From: Micromonospora phaseoli
Lineage (GTDB): Bacteria > Actinomycetota > Actinomycetes > Mycobacteriales > Micromonosporaceae
DNA: 64,000 nt
NCBI RefSeq assembly: GCF_900109115.1
Contig: NZ_FNYV01000016.1
Coordinates: forward strand, 1 to 64,000
Direction: 5' to 3'
The translations under genes and the position numbers were made by a program. The stretch's first letter is position 1, and every line of letters starts with the position of its first letter. Below the pieces are notes generated by a model that saw only the letters and a list, made by a program, of their open reading frames with translations, did not search any database and was not told the origin of the DNA. Positions 53,889 to 62,076 of this stretch are shown piece after piece.

Positions 53889-54077
53889 CTGTCCCGCCGG
53901 AAGAAGGCCGTGAACCGGGCCCACGCGAAGATCCGCGTCCTCGTCGAACGCGCGATCGCCACCCTCAAGACCTGGAGAACCCTGACCAAGCTGCGCTGCT
54001 GCCCACACCGCGCGACCACGATCGTGCAGGCCATCCTCGTCCCGCACCACGTCGACACCAACCGCCACCCAGGATGA
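53889..54077 (+). pseudogene. C-terminal fragment of an IS5-family transposase
   Basis: 63 codons ending in TGA encode KKAVNRAHAKIRVLVERAIA followed by TLKTWRTLTKLRC, the typical DDE-transposase end (NxAHAxIRxxVERxxAxLKTWR) of IS5-group elements, with the last catalytic Glu region. Everything upstream of it is missing. Confidence 0.68.
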
Positions 54078-54153
54078 AAAGCATCTCATGGATAGTGGGC
54101 GCGGTCCCGCGCGTCTGTGGTGGTGAATGAGGCGTACCGGATGGAGCTGAGCG

Positions 54154-54666
54154 TTGGACGACAAGGCGAGAGCCAGATTCGGTGAGTTCGCGCAGAGCCG
54201 GACCGCCGCCCTGATCAGGGCGGCCTACCTGCTCACCGGCGACCAGCATGCCGCCGAGGATCTGGTGCAGTCGGCGTTGGCCAAGACGTACGTCAAATGG
54301 CCGACGATCCGGCACGAGGACCCCGAGGGGTACGTGCGCGCAGTGATGTACCGCGAGCGGGTCAGCTGGTGGCGGCGCCGGGGACGACTACGGGAGACCC
54401 TGGTCGGCTCGCCGGTCGAGCGGGAACACCCGGACGACAGCGGCCATGCCGACCTGCGGCTGGCCATGCGGGCAGCCCTGCTGCGCCTTCCCGTGGCGCA
54501 GCGCGCGGTGCTGGTCCTGCGGTACTACGAGGACCTGCCCGAGCGACAGGTGGCCGAGGTGCTCGGCTGCTCGGTCGGGACGGTCCGCAGCCGGACCCAC
54601 CGGGCGGTCGGTCGGCTGCGTGAGGTGCTGCCCGATGCCGAACTCGTGCTGGAGCTGAAGCGATGA
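54154..54666 (+). CDS. SigE-type ECF sigma factor
   Basis: 170 residues, the usual length of the actinobacterial SigE70 subfamily. Region 2: AALIRAAYLLTGDQHAAEDL, VQSALAKTYVKW. The RYVxxxM-type GYVRAVMYRERVSWWRR linker is characteristic. Region 4: LPVAQRAVLVLRYYEDLPER and VLGCSVGTVRSRTHRAVGRL. TTG start with GGAG seven bases upstream. Its stop overlaps the ATG of the anti-sigma gene, so the two are coupled. It sits next to an IS5 remnant. Confidence 0.9.
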   Translation: MDDKARARFGEFAQSRTAALIRAAYLLTGDQHAAEDLVQSALAKTYVKWPTIRHEDPEGYVRAVMYRERVSWWRRRGRLRETLVGSPVEREHPDDSGHADLRLAMRAALLRLPVAQRAVLVLRYYEDLPERQVAEVLGCSVGTVRSRTHRAVGRLREVLPDAELVLELKR

Positions 54667-55103
54667 ACACCCCGATCGACGACCTCATCCGATCCACCCT
54701 TACCGATCTTGCCGAGGAGGCAGTCCCGATGAATCTGGCAGATTCCGCCGTCGACCGGGCGCGCAAGCGTCGTACCCTCACCGTCTCCGTGGGGGTGGCG
54801 GGCGTCGTCGCCGCCCTCATGGTCGGCACGCCGCTGGCGTTCGCGGCCGTGAACCGGGACGCCCCGCCGCCGTCCGCTCCCGCCGACCAGGCGCCGGCCG
54901 CCTCCCCCAGCCTTGTCCCGATCAGCCCTGTCCCGAACGGTCCTGACCTGCCCCCGCCGGGAAAGCTGGTCAGCCCTGTCCCGATCGATCCCGACCTGCC
55001 CAGCCCTGTCCCGACCGGTCCTGACCTGCCCCCGCCGGGAAAGCTGGCCAGCCCTGTCCCGATCGATCCTGGCCTGCCCAGCCTTGTCCCGATCCGGTCC
55101 TGA
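54663..55103 (+). CDS. Anti-sigma factor cut short by tandem repeats
   Basis: 146 residues. The N-terminus (DDLIRSTLTDLAEEAVPMNL) and single membrane helix (about residues 40-61) are those of the anti-sigma that accompanies SigE-type sigmas. The extracytoplasmic sensor is replaced by a Pro-rich region of two 26-residue repeats (SPVP...PDLPPPGKL). A partial repeat of 31 instead of 30 bases then shifts the frame to a stop. The sigma-binding part is intact, but signal sensing is probably lost. ATGA overlap with the sigma gene. Confidence 0.78.
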   Translation: MNTPIDDLIRSTLTDLAEEAVPMNLADSAVDRARKRRTLTVSVGVAGVVAALMVGTPLAFAAVNRDAPPPSAPADQAPAASPSLVPISPVPNGPDLPPPGKLVSPVPIDPDLPSPVPTGPDLPPPGKLASPVPIDPGLPSLVPIRS

Positions 55104-55148
55104 ACTGCCCAGCCCTGTCCCGATCCGGTCCTGACCCGTCCCCGCCGG
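54924..55148 (+). repeat. Tandem 78-base repeats at the 3' end of the anti-sigma gene
   Basis: Two full 78-base units (54924-55001 and 55002-55079), each made of a 48- and a 30-base subunit beginning AGCCCTGTCCCGA, are followed by related subunits of 31 bases (55080-55110) and a final partial one. An extra C in CCGGTCC breaks the reading frame. Confidence 0.8.
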
Positions 55149-55224
55149 TGGGTCCGAAGGGTCCGGGGGTTCCTAACTCCAGGTCCGTCAGCCCGTCATC
55201 CCGCCCCGGACGGGAGTCGGCCAC

Positions 55225-55270
55225 CGCCGGGCTTGCCGGATGGCTCGTCCACCATCCGGCAAGCCCGGCG
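55225..55270. terminator. Strong hairpin downstream of the sigma/anti-sigma operon
   Basis: A perfect 19-base inverted repeat beginning CGCCGGGCTTGCC, loop of eight bases. The sequence before it back to 55104 and after it to 55367 holds no gene. Confidence 0.65.
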
Positions 55271-55300
55271 TCGGCGGCGGGCCCACGGTCCGCCGCCGAC
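55270..55300. terminator. Second hairpin in tandem
   Basis: A perfect 11-base stem GTCGGCGGCGG / CCGCCGCCGAC with a nine-base loop abuts the first hairpin and shares one base with it. Confidence 0.5.
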
Positions 55301-55367
55301 GCGCCGTCCGGTATCCGTGCCGCAGCCCGGCAGCAGGCCGCTGGCCCGGTCGGTGAGAGCCGGCGGC

Positions 55368-55868
55368 TCAATCCAGGTCGATCCGCTCGGCCAGCGCGAT
55401 CACGTCGTCGACCCGATAGTGGGGCGGTCGCAGGTCTCCGGCGTCGAGAAGGTCGCGCAGCCCGCCCCACGTCTCATCAACCGGATCGGGAACGTAGCAG
55501 CGCAGCTGCGTCGTCAGCCGAGCAATGATCACGGCGTCTTTCTCAGCGGTCTCGTCGAACGGCATTGCTCGATCCCCGGCCAGCTGGCCCAACATTCGCC
55601 AGCGGTGACCGGTCGGCTCGCACGCCACCGTGACCCCGGCGAAGCCTTTCGCCGCAGCCTGCCTACTCGCCTAGTCCAACGCCGCACCCAGATCCCAGGC
55701 ATGGCACCGGAAGGTCTTACGCGCCAACACTTTCGAGTCGCGGTGGTTGACCACGACCGTTTGCATCTTGTCTGCAAGATCGATGCCGACGATCGCGTTC
55801 ACGGACGGGTCCAACACCGGCAACCGAGCAAGCCGCGCGTTTGCGGTTGCGATCACCACGGGACACAC
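55368..55868 (-). pseudogene. IS110-family transposase remnant
   Basis: The first frame encodes the IS110 N-terminus with the first catalytic Asp (NAIVGIDLADKMQTVVV, ARKTFRCHAWDLGAALD) and then hits TAG where the family has Trp. The frame continues with GFAGVTVACEPTGHRW and AMPFDETAEKDAVIIARLTT, but about 20 residues around MPF are missing compared with intact relatives. After VDETWGGLR the similarity ends and ~28 unrelated residues follow to the stop. It is therefore inactivated by a nonsense mutation, a deletion and a truncation. Confidence 0.75.
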
Positions 55869-56008
55869 CGCTACCGTTGCCCATGAACGTCCTCCTCCTG
55901 CGATGGGACACCAAGCCCGACAGGCGCATCAGGGGGACGTTCCTACATCCTGCGCTGACACGCAGGACGTCTTTCTATGCCGATGAGCGTGCCGCCCGTG
56001 CGCCGCCG

Positions 56009-56365
56009 TTAGCCGTAGTACTCAACCAGACAGAACTCGTGGCCCTCCGGGTCGGCCATGACAACGACCACACCCTCCTCGTAGTCGTGCCGCTCACCGG
56101 TGGACCGGCCACCGAGCTTGATGACCGCCGTCATGGCCTCGTCGATATTGTCCACGGAGATGTCGAGATGAATTCGCACCTTGCCTGATTTGAGCTCAGC
56201 CACTGGCTGGAACACCAGCCGTGGCTGCGGGTCACCTCGCTCGCCTAGGTAGACCCAGCCCTCCTGCGACGAGCCGGGCTCGCGACCGAGCAGGGCGCTC
56301 CAGAATCGGGCTACCCGCTCGGGATCAAGGCAGTCGATCGTCACACCGGACCAGACGTTCGCCAT
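56009..56365 (-). CDS. VOC/glyoxalase-like protein
   Basis: 118 residues from ATG 56365. A single VOC domain with SGVTIDCLDPERVARFWSAL, WVYLGERGDPQPRLVFQPV, VRIHLDISVDNIDEAM and the C-terminal MADPEGHEFCLVEY. This is the glyoxalase-like (Glyoxalase_6) type common in actinomycetes. Substrate unknown. It is an intact gene in a region of transposase debris. Confidence 0.88.
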   Translation of the reverse strand: MANVWSGVTIDCLDPERVARFWSALLGREPGSSQEGWVYLGERGDPQPRLVFQPVAELKSGKVRIHLDISVDNIDEAMTAVIKLGGRSTGERHDYEEGVVVVMADPEGHEFCLVEYYG

Positions 56366-56404
56366 GCGCCGATCCTGACAGAGCACGTCCACCGAGAACG
56401 TGAC

Positions 56405-56740
56405 CTACGAACCCGAACGCAGACCCAGGGCACTGTGCTGCACGGCTCCGGCGGGAACTTCCCGGTTCCCCGACCTCTTGCGGGTCAACCTCACCAGCTG
56501 CTGCCGGAGTTCTTTCGCCGGCTCTCCGAGAACGATCGCGCTGAGCACCAACTCCAGCATCAGGCAGTCGTACTCATCATCGGCGCTGCGATAACGCTCC
56601 GGGTCGCGTTCCACCACGGCCTCGACGACCCGGCGGTGCCCACGAACAATCTTCTCGATGGTGTCGCTGAGGTTCTTCAGCAGGTGCCACCGGTCGGCGA
56701 CCTGAATCGCGTCAGGTGCGCCCTTGCGGGTGCCGTCTAA
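56405..56740 (-). pseudogene. ISL3-family transposase fragment
   Basis: The minus-strand frame ending at TAG 56405 is open to about 56755 and encodes [20 protein letters not shown] followed by IEKIVRGHR. This is the ISL3 DDE-domain signature ([12 protein letters not shown]). From about residue 45 the sequence ([20 protein letters not shown]) is no longer transposase-like, so a fusion or decay has occurred. No N-terminal zinc finger or helix-turn-helix remains. Confidence 0.65.
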
Positions 56741-56795
56741 TGGTGAGATCAGCTATTGGAACTGTTGGAATGCCCGGGATTGAGGGGCGCGTCTT

Positions 56796-57362
56796 CTAGC
56801 GTTTCGCTGGTTGGAGCCCGTACTCGGCCAGCCACTGGAGCAGCTGTTGGCGGGTGGTTTCCACGAGGCGGCCTCCGGTGAAACGGATGTCGTCAGTCAC
56901 CTCTGCCACGCTGTCCGCAGGAGGCACGAAACGCTGCGCTTCCTCGTCGGTCGTGAACTCGGCTTCCGCGAGGACCAGGCCCTGTAGATGGCCGCCGAAG
57001 ACGTCGACGCCCAAGGGAGGCACGCTGAAGCGCGTCTTGGACAGCAAGGTGGCCGGCAGCCGGGCAAGCAGGTCGTACTCGGTTGGCGACAAGTACGTGT
57101 TCGTGATCAGTCCCTGAACGGCGCCCGGTTGAGCGACCGGCACTTTCTGGGTCAGTTTGAGTTCGCAACCGCCGTCTGGCCAGTCGGCGCGCCGTAGACG
57201 CAGGCGGGTTCCCACCAAATACCGGTCGGTGATCGTCCGGGTGGCCGTCACTGCTGACGGTATCGGCGGTTCAGCTAGGAGAAACCGCCGTTCCCGTTCG
57301 ACGCGAGCGTACTTTCCCGGGCAAACTGACTCACCTCGAATGCCGCCGGCCTTGTCGGTCAT
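56796..57362 (-). CDS. CYTH-domain protein (triphosphate tunnel enzyme family)
   Basis: 188 residues. The CYTH opening ARVERERRFLL (ExExR form of the ExExK motif) is followed by ITDRYLVGTRLRLRR, GGCELKLTQKV and VLAEAEFTTDEE, the alternating basic and acidic strands of the tunnel fold. Relatives hydrolyse triphosphate or make cAMP. Arg in place of the usual Lys may affect which. The ATG at 57362 has no strong Shine-Dalgarno. It borders the integrase remnant. Confidence 0.85.
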   Translation of the reverse strand: MTDKAGGIRGESVCPGKYARVERERRFLLAEPPIPSAVTATRTITDRYLVGTRLRLRRADWPDGGCELKLTQKVPVAQPGAVQGLITNTYLSPTEYDLLARLPATLLSKTRFSVPPLGVDVFGGHLQGLVLAEAEFTTDEEAQRFVPPADSVAEVTDDIRFTGGRLVETTRQQLLQWLAEYGLQPAKR

Positions 57363-57420
57363 CAGGAGATCTTGTCAGCCAATGCCGCTTTCGGGCAGCG
57401 TGTTTCCGTGGCTTTCGAGG

Positions 57421-57675
57421 TCACATCAGCCTTGCCCGCCGACTGACCTCGGCGGCGTAGGTGGTCCAGTCTCCGTTGGAGAGTTGCTGCCATTGGATGG
57501 CGGCTTTGATGTGGATGCCGAGCATTTGGCCGGGATCGCGGCGGGGACCTCGGCGGCGGGCATGAACAGTGCGGTGTTGCGACTTTGACGTGGTTGCAGC
57601 CCGTGCGCGCGCAGTCGTCGTGCGAGGGCGTCTTCGGTGAGTGGACGTCCTGGCCATCGTCCGGGGAACAGCGCG
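57421..57675 (-). pseudogene. C-terminal remnant of a tyrosine integrase, frameshifted
   Basis: Two adjacent frames encode the end of an actinomycete site-specific integrase: FPGRWPGRPLTEDALARRLR and AEVPAAI in one, then MLGIHIKAAIQWQQLSNGDW and TTYAAEVSRR in the next. A one-base shift near 57524-57530 separates them. The catalytic Arg/His boxes upstream are absent. Confidence 0.6.
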
Positions 57676-58090
57676 ACGGTGTGCAGGATGTGGCCGCGGC
57701 CGCCATCGGAACTGCGATCCAGCCGAGATCCACGAGCGGACCACTGCCCATCGCGCCCTCGATCAGCTCACGGATGATGACGGATGGCACCACCACGCCG
57801 AACACCAGCAGCGCGGCGATCAACGTACGGGTCGCTCGCCTGAGTGGTGGGCGCGAGCTGAGCGGATCACCGGGCATGGCCCGCAGGATACGAGGAAGCA
57901 GCAATCGCCAACGCAGGGCAGCCGTCACCTCTACAAGTCCGAGGCTGCGCCGGGCCATCCACGGGGCAGTGCTCGGGAAACGCGGCGGTCACGAGTGGGC
58001 ACCAGGGACACAAGATCCACCGCCGGCCGCAGGCGTTTCGGGCATCACAACCGGTTGTGCACGCTCTTCCAAACAGACGGTTCGGACGGA
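57676..58090. other. Region with a doubtful membrane-protein fragment
   Basis: On the minus strand, an ATG at 57958 opens a frame with one hydrophobic stretch (RTLIAALLVFGVVVPSVII) that fuses into the integrase debris. It has no Shine-Dalgarno and no family. Nothing else in these 415 bases looks coding. Confidence 0.3.
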
Positions 58091-58219
58091 TCACGGCAGC
58101 AGGCCGCCCGCTGAGCGGAGTGAGCGATCATACTGAGCCATGGTCATCACGTCTGACGGTTGTTCGACCATGGCGAGGACTTGAACGATCTCGCCGAGTG
58201 GATCAATATGCGAGATCAT
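58091..58219 (-). CDS. 42-residue small protein
   Basis: An ATG ten bases after AGGAGG opens MISHIDPLGEIVQVLAMVEQ followed by 22 more residues, to TGA. Composition is protein-like, with a hydrophobic mid segment and no cysteine. No relative is recognised. A peptide precursor, antitoxin fragment or regulatory peptide are all possible. The 235-base gap on its upstream side has only repeated GTGCCCGG words. Confidence 0.4.
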   Translation of the reverse strand: MISHIDPLGEIVQVLAMVEQPSDVMTMAQYDRSLRSAGGLLP

Positions 58220-58454
58220 CCGATCCTCACCTCCTGCAGCAGGTCTAAGCCTCGCCTGCCGAAGGCCCTCCCAGCATCCGCAACTCGGCATGACCGCACG
58301 CTGGACGCCGCGGCCCTTGGTCACGTTCTGTGACGCCCGGTCGGCGGCGTGCCCGGACGTCAGGGTGCCCGGGTCCGTCGTGCCCGGCTACCCGGCAACG
58401 TCCTGAGTACGCGGACAGATGCACGGTTGCGGGCACCGATGTTTTCCTGAGGCG

Positions 58455-58967
58455 ATGCCACAAGACACCGCTGCCACCCGACGGCCCTTCGCTTCGGATC
58501 AAGGGATGGTGACAGTCGCATGTGGGTTGCTGGCCTGCCTCGTCGTGCTGTCATCGGCTGGTTGCGCATCCGCCTCCGACCGTGCCCGTGAGCAGGTGCT
58601 GCAGCGGGCGAGGCAGATCGCCCACGAGACCGAGCCGTGGGCCACCGACTCGCACAACTTGGAGGGCTGGAAGAGCAACGAATCGGTACTCAACCGGCTG
58701 GTCCTCCAGACAGGTGGCACGCAACTCACGTCCGTGGTGCACAACTTCGATGACCACGGGGTTGGTCCACTGGCCACGGTCGAGGTCGTGATGACGGGCG
58801 CGGCCTCTGACGGTTGGTTGAGTGGGCAAGACGTCCACTACAACATCTGCGTGCGTTTCGTGATCAGCCGGGAAGTCACCGGGCCACGCGAGATCACTCC
58901 GACCACGATCCAATGCCCACCCACGGTCCCCGCTACTGAGTCACCCCGTGACGCCTATGACAACTGA
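58455..58967 (+). CDS. Small lipoprotein
   Basis: 170 residues from ATG 58455 (ATG 58506 is also possible). A hydrophobic signal ends in the lipobox LSSAGC, so the mature protein of ~130 residues is lipid-anchored outside. It has a helical start (AREQVLQRARQIAHETEPWA) and then a beta-rich part (VVHNFDDHGVGPLATVEVVM). The second cysteine pair (YNICVRF and TIQCPP) may form a disulfide. Function not recognised. Confidence 0.72.
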   Translation: MPQDTAATRRPFASDQGMVTVACGLLACLVVLSSAGCASASDRAREQVLQRARQIAHETEPWATDSHNLEGWKSNESVLNRLVLQTGGTQLTSVVHNFDDHGVGPLATVEVVMTGAASDGWLSGQDVHYNICVRFVISREVTGPREITPTTIQCPPTVPATESPRDAYDN

Positions 58968-59192
58968 CACCGCGAACTCAGGTGACGTCCTATGCGTAGT
59001 CGTCCCAGTCGTCCGAGCGGAACCGGTGTTACCGGCACGGCGGCACGCTGTACATCTCATTGGCAGTTCCTGACCCGGGCGGCTGTCGCGTGTCGTAACA
59101 CCACGTGACGCGCGGTCGGCGGCCAGAAGAGGATACTGGTCCACCGTTCGCCAGCGGCCGACCGAAGGCCGGCAAGAAATGCCTCGATTGCG

Positions 59193-59870
59193 CTAGATGT
59201 CGCCAGTCCAGGGTTTCCCGACGCCGGCGCGTACCGCGCTGCGCCCGGGCGGCAGGTCAAGAATGTTGATCAGGCTGGGGTCCTCGTCGACGGCATGGTG
59301 CAGGTGCCCGAGTTTGCCGGTGCTGCCTGTCGCGTCGGTGGCTCCGATCAGCTGCCAGACTCCGTCGTCCGCGTCGTGACTGATCAGCAGAACAGGCTCG
59401 TGGCGTTCGAAGACTTCAGGGGTCTGGATACAGGTGGTGCCCAGTAGCCAGTGCCGCATCCACCAGGCTCGCCGATCGTGTTGCATAACGTGGTCGGTGA
59501 CCCACCAGACGAACGGCAGATCCTCGTGGGCGCGCGACTGGTCTGCGGTCAGGTCCGGACCGCCCTGCGGGACCCGCTCGAACGGCTCGTCGACGAGCGA
59601 GAACGCGTGCGCATCCTCGTTCGCGAACATGACGGCGTGGAAAGTGCCACCGCCAGGATTGCCGGCACCAATCCCGATGGACAGGCGGGCGACGTGCGGG
59701 TCCGAGCCGGTGGTCCAGCCGAACGCGTACGAGGCCAGCTCACCACCCGGTCCCACGAACTCGCCGAACGCACGCCGGTCCATGCCCGTGCCGTCGCCCG
59801 TCGGCACCTCAACGAGCGCACCCTCCAGCACCTGGATCTCCACGCCGGCAACATAGCTGATCGAGAACAT
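59193..59870 (-). CDS. Hypothetical protein with DUF2185/immunity-like C-terminus
   Basis: 225 residues from ATG 59870. The last ~60 residues (LLISHDADDGVWQLIGATDA, then HHAVDEDPSLINILDLPPGR and KPWTGD) resemble the DPSLxxxxDLPxGxxAxR ... PW motif of DUF2185-type predicted immunity proteins. The N-terminal part has no recognised motif. The frame remains open upstream with protein-like sequence (RERLGVVPVIVAESASWVAV), so the true start may lie farther up. No toxin gene is adjacent. Confidence 0.6.
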   Translation of the reverse strand: MFSISYVAGVEIQVLEGALVEVPTGDGTGMDRRAFGEFVGPGGELASYAFGWTTGSDPHVARLSIGIGAGNPGGGTFHAVMFANEDAHAFSLVDEPFERVPQGGPDLTADQSRAHEDLPFVWWVTDHVMQHDRRAWWMRHWLLGTTCIQTPEVFERHEPVLLISHDADDGVWQLIGATDATGSTGKLGHLHHAVDEDPSLINILDLPPGRSAVRAGVGKPWTGDI

Positions 59871-60082
59871 CGCCCCGCAGGCGCACGCCACCGCCACCCA
59901 CGACGCCGACTCGGCGACGATCACCGGCACAACGCCGAGCCGTTCTCTCACGGCTGTCGCTGCTCCGAAGCGCCCCGACTGCCAGATGAGTGCGGGCGTC
60001 CTCGTACTACTGAACCAGGCGCCGAACCCCGATACGGGCCCCGGACGCTTCGTCGCTGCGAACGGCGCGGGCCCTGTCTCAA

Positions 60083-60667
60083 CTAGGCCTTGACTGGTGC
60101 GGCCGACCTGGCGGCCTGCTCGATCTTCGCGCAGTAGGCTGCACGGGCTTCCTCGTCGATCTGCTTCTCGTGTTCGGCGCGCAACCCGGTCCGACCGTCG
60201 AGGCCCTCGCGCAGGATATCGGCGTGCCCGGCATGCCGGATGGACTCGCCGAGGACATGAACCATGATGGCGAACAGGTTCGTGTCGGCATAAGACTCCG
60301 GCCACCACGGCACGTGGCCGGGGGCACCGAGGGGAAGCTCGTTGATCGTCGCGTCCGAGTGTTCCCACGTGCGCCGGTAGAATCCGATGATCTGATCGCG
60401 GGTCTCGTCCTCAGTCGCCCACAGATCGCTGCCGTTGGAGTCCTGCCACCGGGGCAACGGCTCCGGGGAAGGGCGGTCGAAAACCTCGCCGAAGTACCTG
60501 GCCTCGACGGTGGCCACGTGCTTGACCAGGCCGATAAGGTTGGTCCCGGTCGCTGTCAAAGGTCGGCGGACGTCGTATTCGGACAAGCCGTCGAGCTTCC
60601 AGAGCAGCGCCTTGCGGTCCCGCCGCAGTCTCCCGTGCAGGTTGTCTTTCGCGAATTCGTCGATCAT
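60083..60667 (-). CDS. DinB/DUF664-family protein
   Basis: 194 residues. The four-helix DinB fold shows the metal-binding His in LVKHVATVEARYFGEVF (DUF664 signature) and the second His pair in MVHVLGESIRHAGHADILRE. These proteins are thiol- or metal-dependent transferases of unclear substrate. ATG 60667 is preferred; an upstream one at 60685 exists. A run of seven CCCTG repeats begins 81 bases upstream of the start codon. Confidence 0.87.
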   Translation of the reverse strand: MIDEFAKDNLHGRLRRDRKALLWKLDGLSEYDVRRPLTATGTNLIGLVKHVATVEARYFGEVFDRPSPEPLPRWQDSNGSDLWATEDETRDQIIGFYRRTWEHSDATINELPLGAPGHVPWWPESYADTNLFAIMVHVLGESIRHAGHADILREGLDGRTGLRAEHEKQIDEEARAAYCAKIEQAARSAAPVKA

Positions 60668-60747
60668 GCGACATGAGCCTGCCATGGGCTGCTCGTGGTC
60701 TCAAGATCCCATACGCGGTCCGCAACGACTGGCAGAGCCGATCCTGG

Positions 60748-60782
60748 CCCTGCCCTGCCCTGCCCTGCCCTGCCCTGCCCTG
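60748..60782. repeat. Pentanucleotide repeat (CCCTG)7
   Basis: Seven exact tandem copies of CCCTG, in the otherwise featureless 331-base gap between the DinB gene and the gene ending at 60999. Such repeats change copy number by slippage. This one lies where the DinB promoter or leader would be. Confidence 0.9.
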
Positions 60783-60998
60783 CTACAAGAAGCTCGCGAA
60801 ACTTGCCACTTGAGACAACCTCTAACGCTGCGACGACATGCAGGACGAGCCAACGCGCTGCCATCGGCACGTCCGGATGCACACCGTGAGCTGCTTACCT
60901 TGCGTGACGAGCGCTTCGCGGCATAGATGCGGATGTTTCCGTCTGCGTGGTCCGCCCATCCCAACCGGCAGTGTGGACCTGGTGCCGGCTGGCCGCTG

Positions 60999-61427
60999 TT
61001 AGAACCGCGCGGGTCGCCAGGACGGCCCCGCGATCTTCGGCGGCTTGATCAGCGTGGGCTTGATGGCGTGCCAGGTGGCGCGCCACTCACTGGGAGGAAG
61101 TGCCAAGGTGACGCACACCTCGCGCGCCACCTTTTCGGGGCTACGGCCACGCCACAGGGTGTCGACGAAGACCTGGTAGTCACCGTCGATTTGAAGGGCG
61201 ACCCGGAACAGTTCGTGATCGCGGTCGTTGGCGACCCAACTGGTTTTGAGGACGTGAGCGCGCAACCGTTCGCGGTCCACGTCCGTCAGGACACGTCGTC
61301 CGGCTGTGCGCTCCGCCGTCTCCCACGAATGATCCGCGGCCACCCGTGCGACTTCAACGTCGTACTCGGCGGCCGAGAAGGAGACGCCGTGGTTCATGGG
61401 CACCTCGATCGACCAGTCCCAGTGCAC
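60999..61427 (-). CDS. Hypothetical protein next to recombinase debris
   Basis: 142 residues from GTG 61427; the frame is open to 61523, but that part overlaps the plus-strand recombinase remnant. Helical and charged (VSFSAAEYDVEVARVAADHS, DVDRERLRAHVLKTSWVAND), with a Trp-rich C-terminus (PSEWRATWHAIKPTL). No family recognised, no signal or membrane segment. Its 5' end may have been altered when the recombinase fragment was joined to it. Confidence 0.55.
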   Translation of the reverse strand: MHWDWSIEVPMNHGVSFSAAEYDVEVARVAADHSWETAERTAGRRVLTDVDRERLRAHVLKTSWVANDRDHELFRVALQIDGDYQVFVDTLWRGRSPEKVAREVCVTLALPPSEWRATWHAIKPTLIKPPKIAGPSWRPARF

Positions 61428-61468
61428 CAGTCCGCCGTCCCGCGTAATGGTGACGTCTGTGGATCCAC

Positions 61469-61867
61469 AGCGATACACGCCGCATCGCAGACGCCGGAGG
61501 CGACCCCGCCACCGTCGCCGCATGGATGACCGATGTCAACGCCCAACGGGCCGTCGCCGTCACTCAACGCGACCAAGCAGCAGCACAAGCACAAGTGCCA
61601 CGCCGCCTCACCGAGGACGACATCCGGCACCTCATCGGCAGCCTCGACGACATCCACAACTCCCTGCGGAACGCCCACCACCAGGACAAGAGCAACGTCT
61701 ACCGCGAGCTCCGACTCGCCCTCACCTACAACCCCGGCCAAAACAAAATCAGCGTCGAGGCTAAGCCTGACGCTGATTACTGTGGGGTATCTGTACGTGT
61801 CCGAGGATCGACACAAACCGATACCCAACGCGGATTGCGCCTTGTCGGGGCTATCCCGCTCGCCTGA
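61469..61867 (+). pseudogene. C-terminal remnant of a large serine recombinase
   Basis: An open frame without a proper start encodes RRIADAGGDPATVAAWMTDV, then LTEDDIRHLIGSLDDIHNSL, SNVYRELRLALTYNPGQNKI and CGVSVRVRG. This order is that of the end of actinophage/ICE-type serine recombinases (IADGGDPxxVAxWI ... KAEVYRQLGLRLTY ... VRVRG). The catalytic and zinc domains are gone. Confidence 0.7.
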
Positions 61868-61881
61868 AAATTACCTACCTT

Positions 61882-61913
61882 GATGGGTCCCGAGCCTCCG
61901 CCCGGGACCCATC
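61882..61913. terminator. Hairpin after the recombinase remnant
   Basis: A perfect 11-base stem GATGGGTCCCG / CGGGACCCATC with a ten-base loop begins 14 bases after the remnant's stop. Confidence 0.6.
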
Positions 61914-62076
61914 TCGGCACGAGAGCGGCATCGGCCGCACGCGCCTCAGCGAGCCGATCCCGCGCACGCTCATAGCCGAGATGAGTATGCCGAAGCCCGA
62001 GCCGCAGCGATGGCAGGCAACCCGGCCAGACACCGTGAGGCGGGATCGCCTCCGACGGCGGGGTTCTGATCCGAAA

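Noticed and set aside
54924-55148. CRISPR array
   Set aside because: Repeat units are contiguous, coding and imperfect with no unique spacers; they are tandem protein-coding repeats.
59989-60096. Possible 35-residue plus-strand peptide starting MSAGVLVLLNQAPN
   Set aside because: No Shine-Dalgarno, and it overlaps protein-like sequence on the other strand upstream of the 59193 gene.
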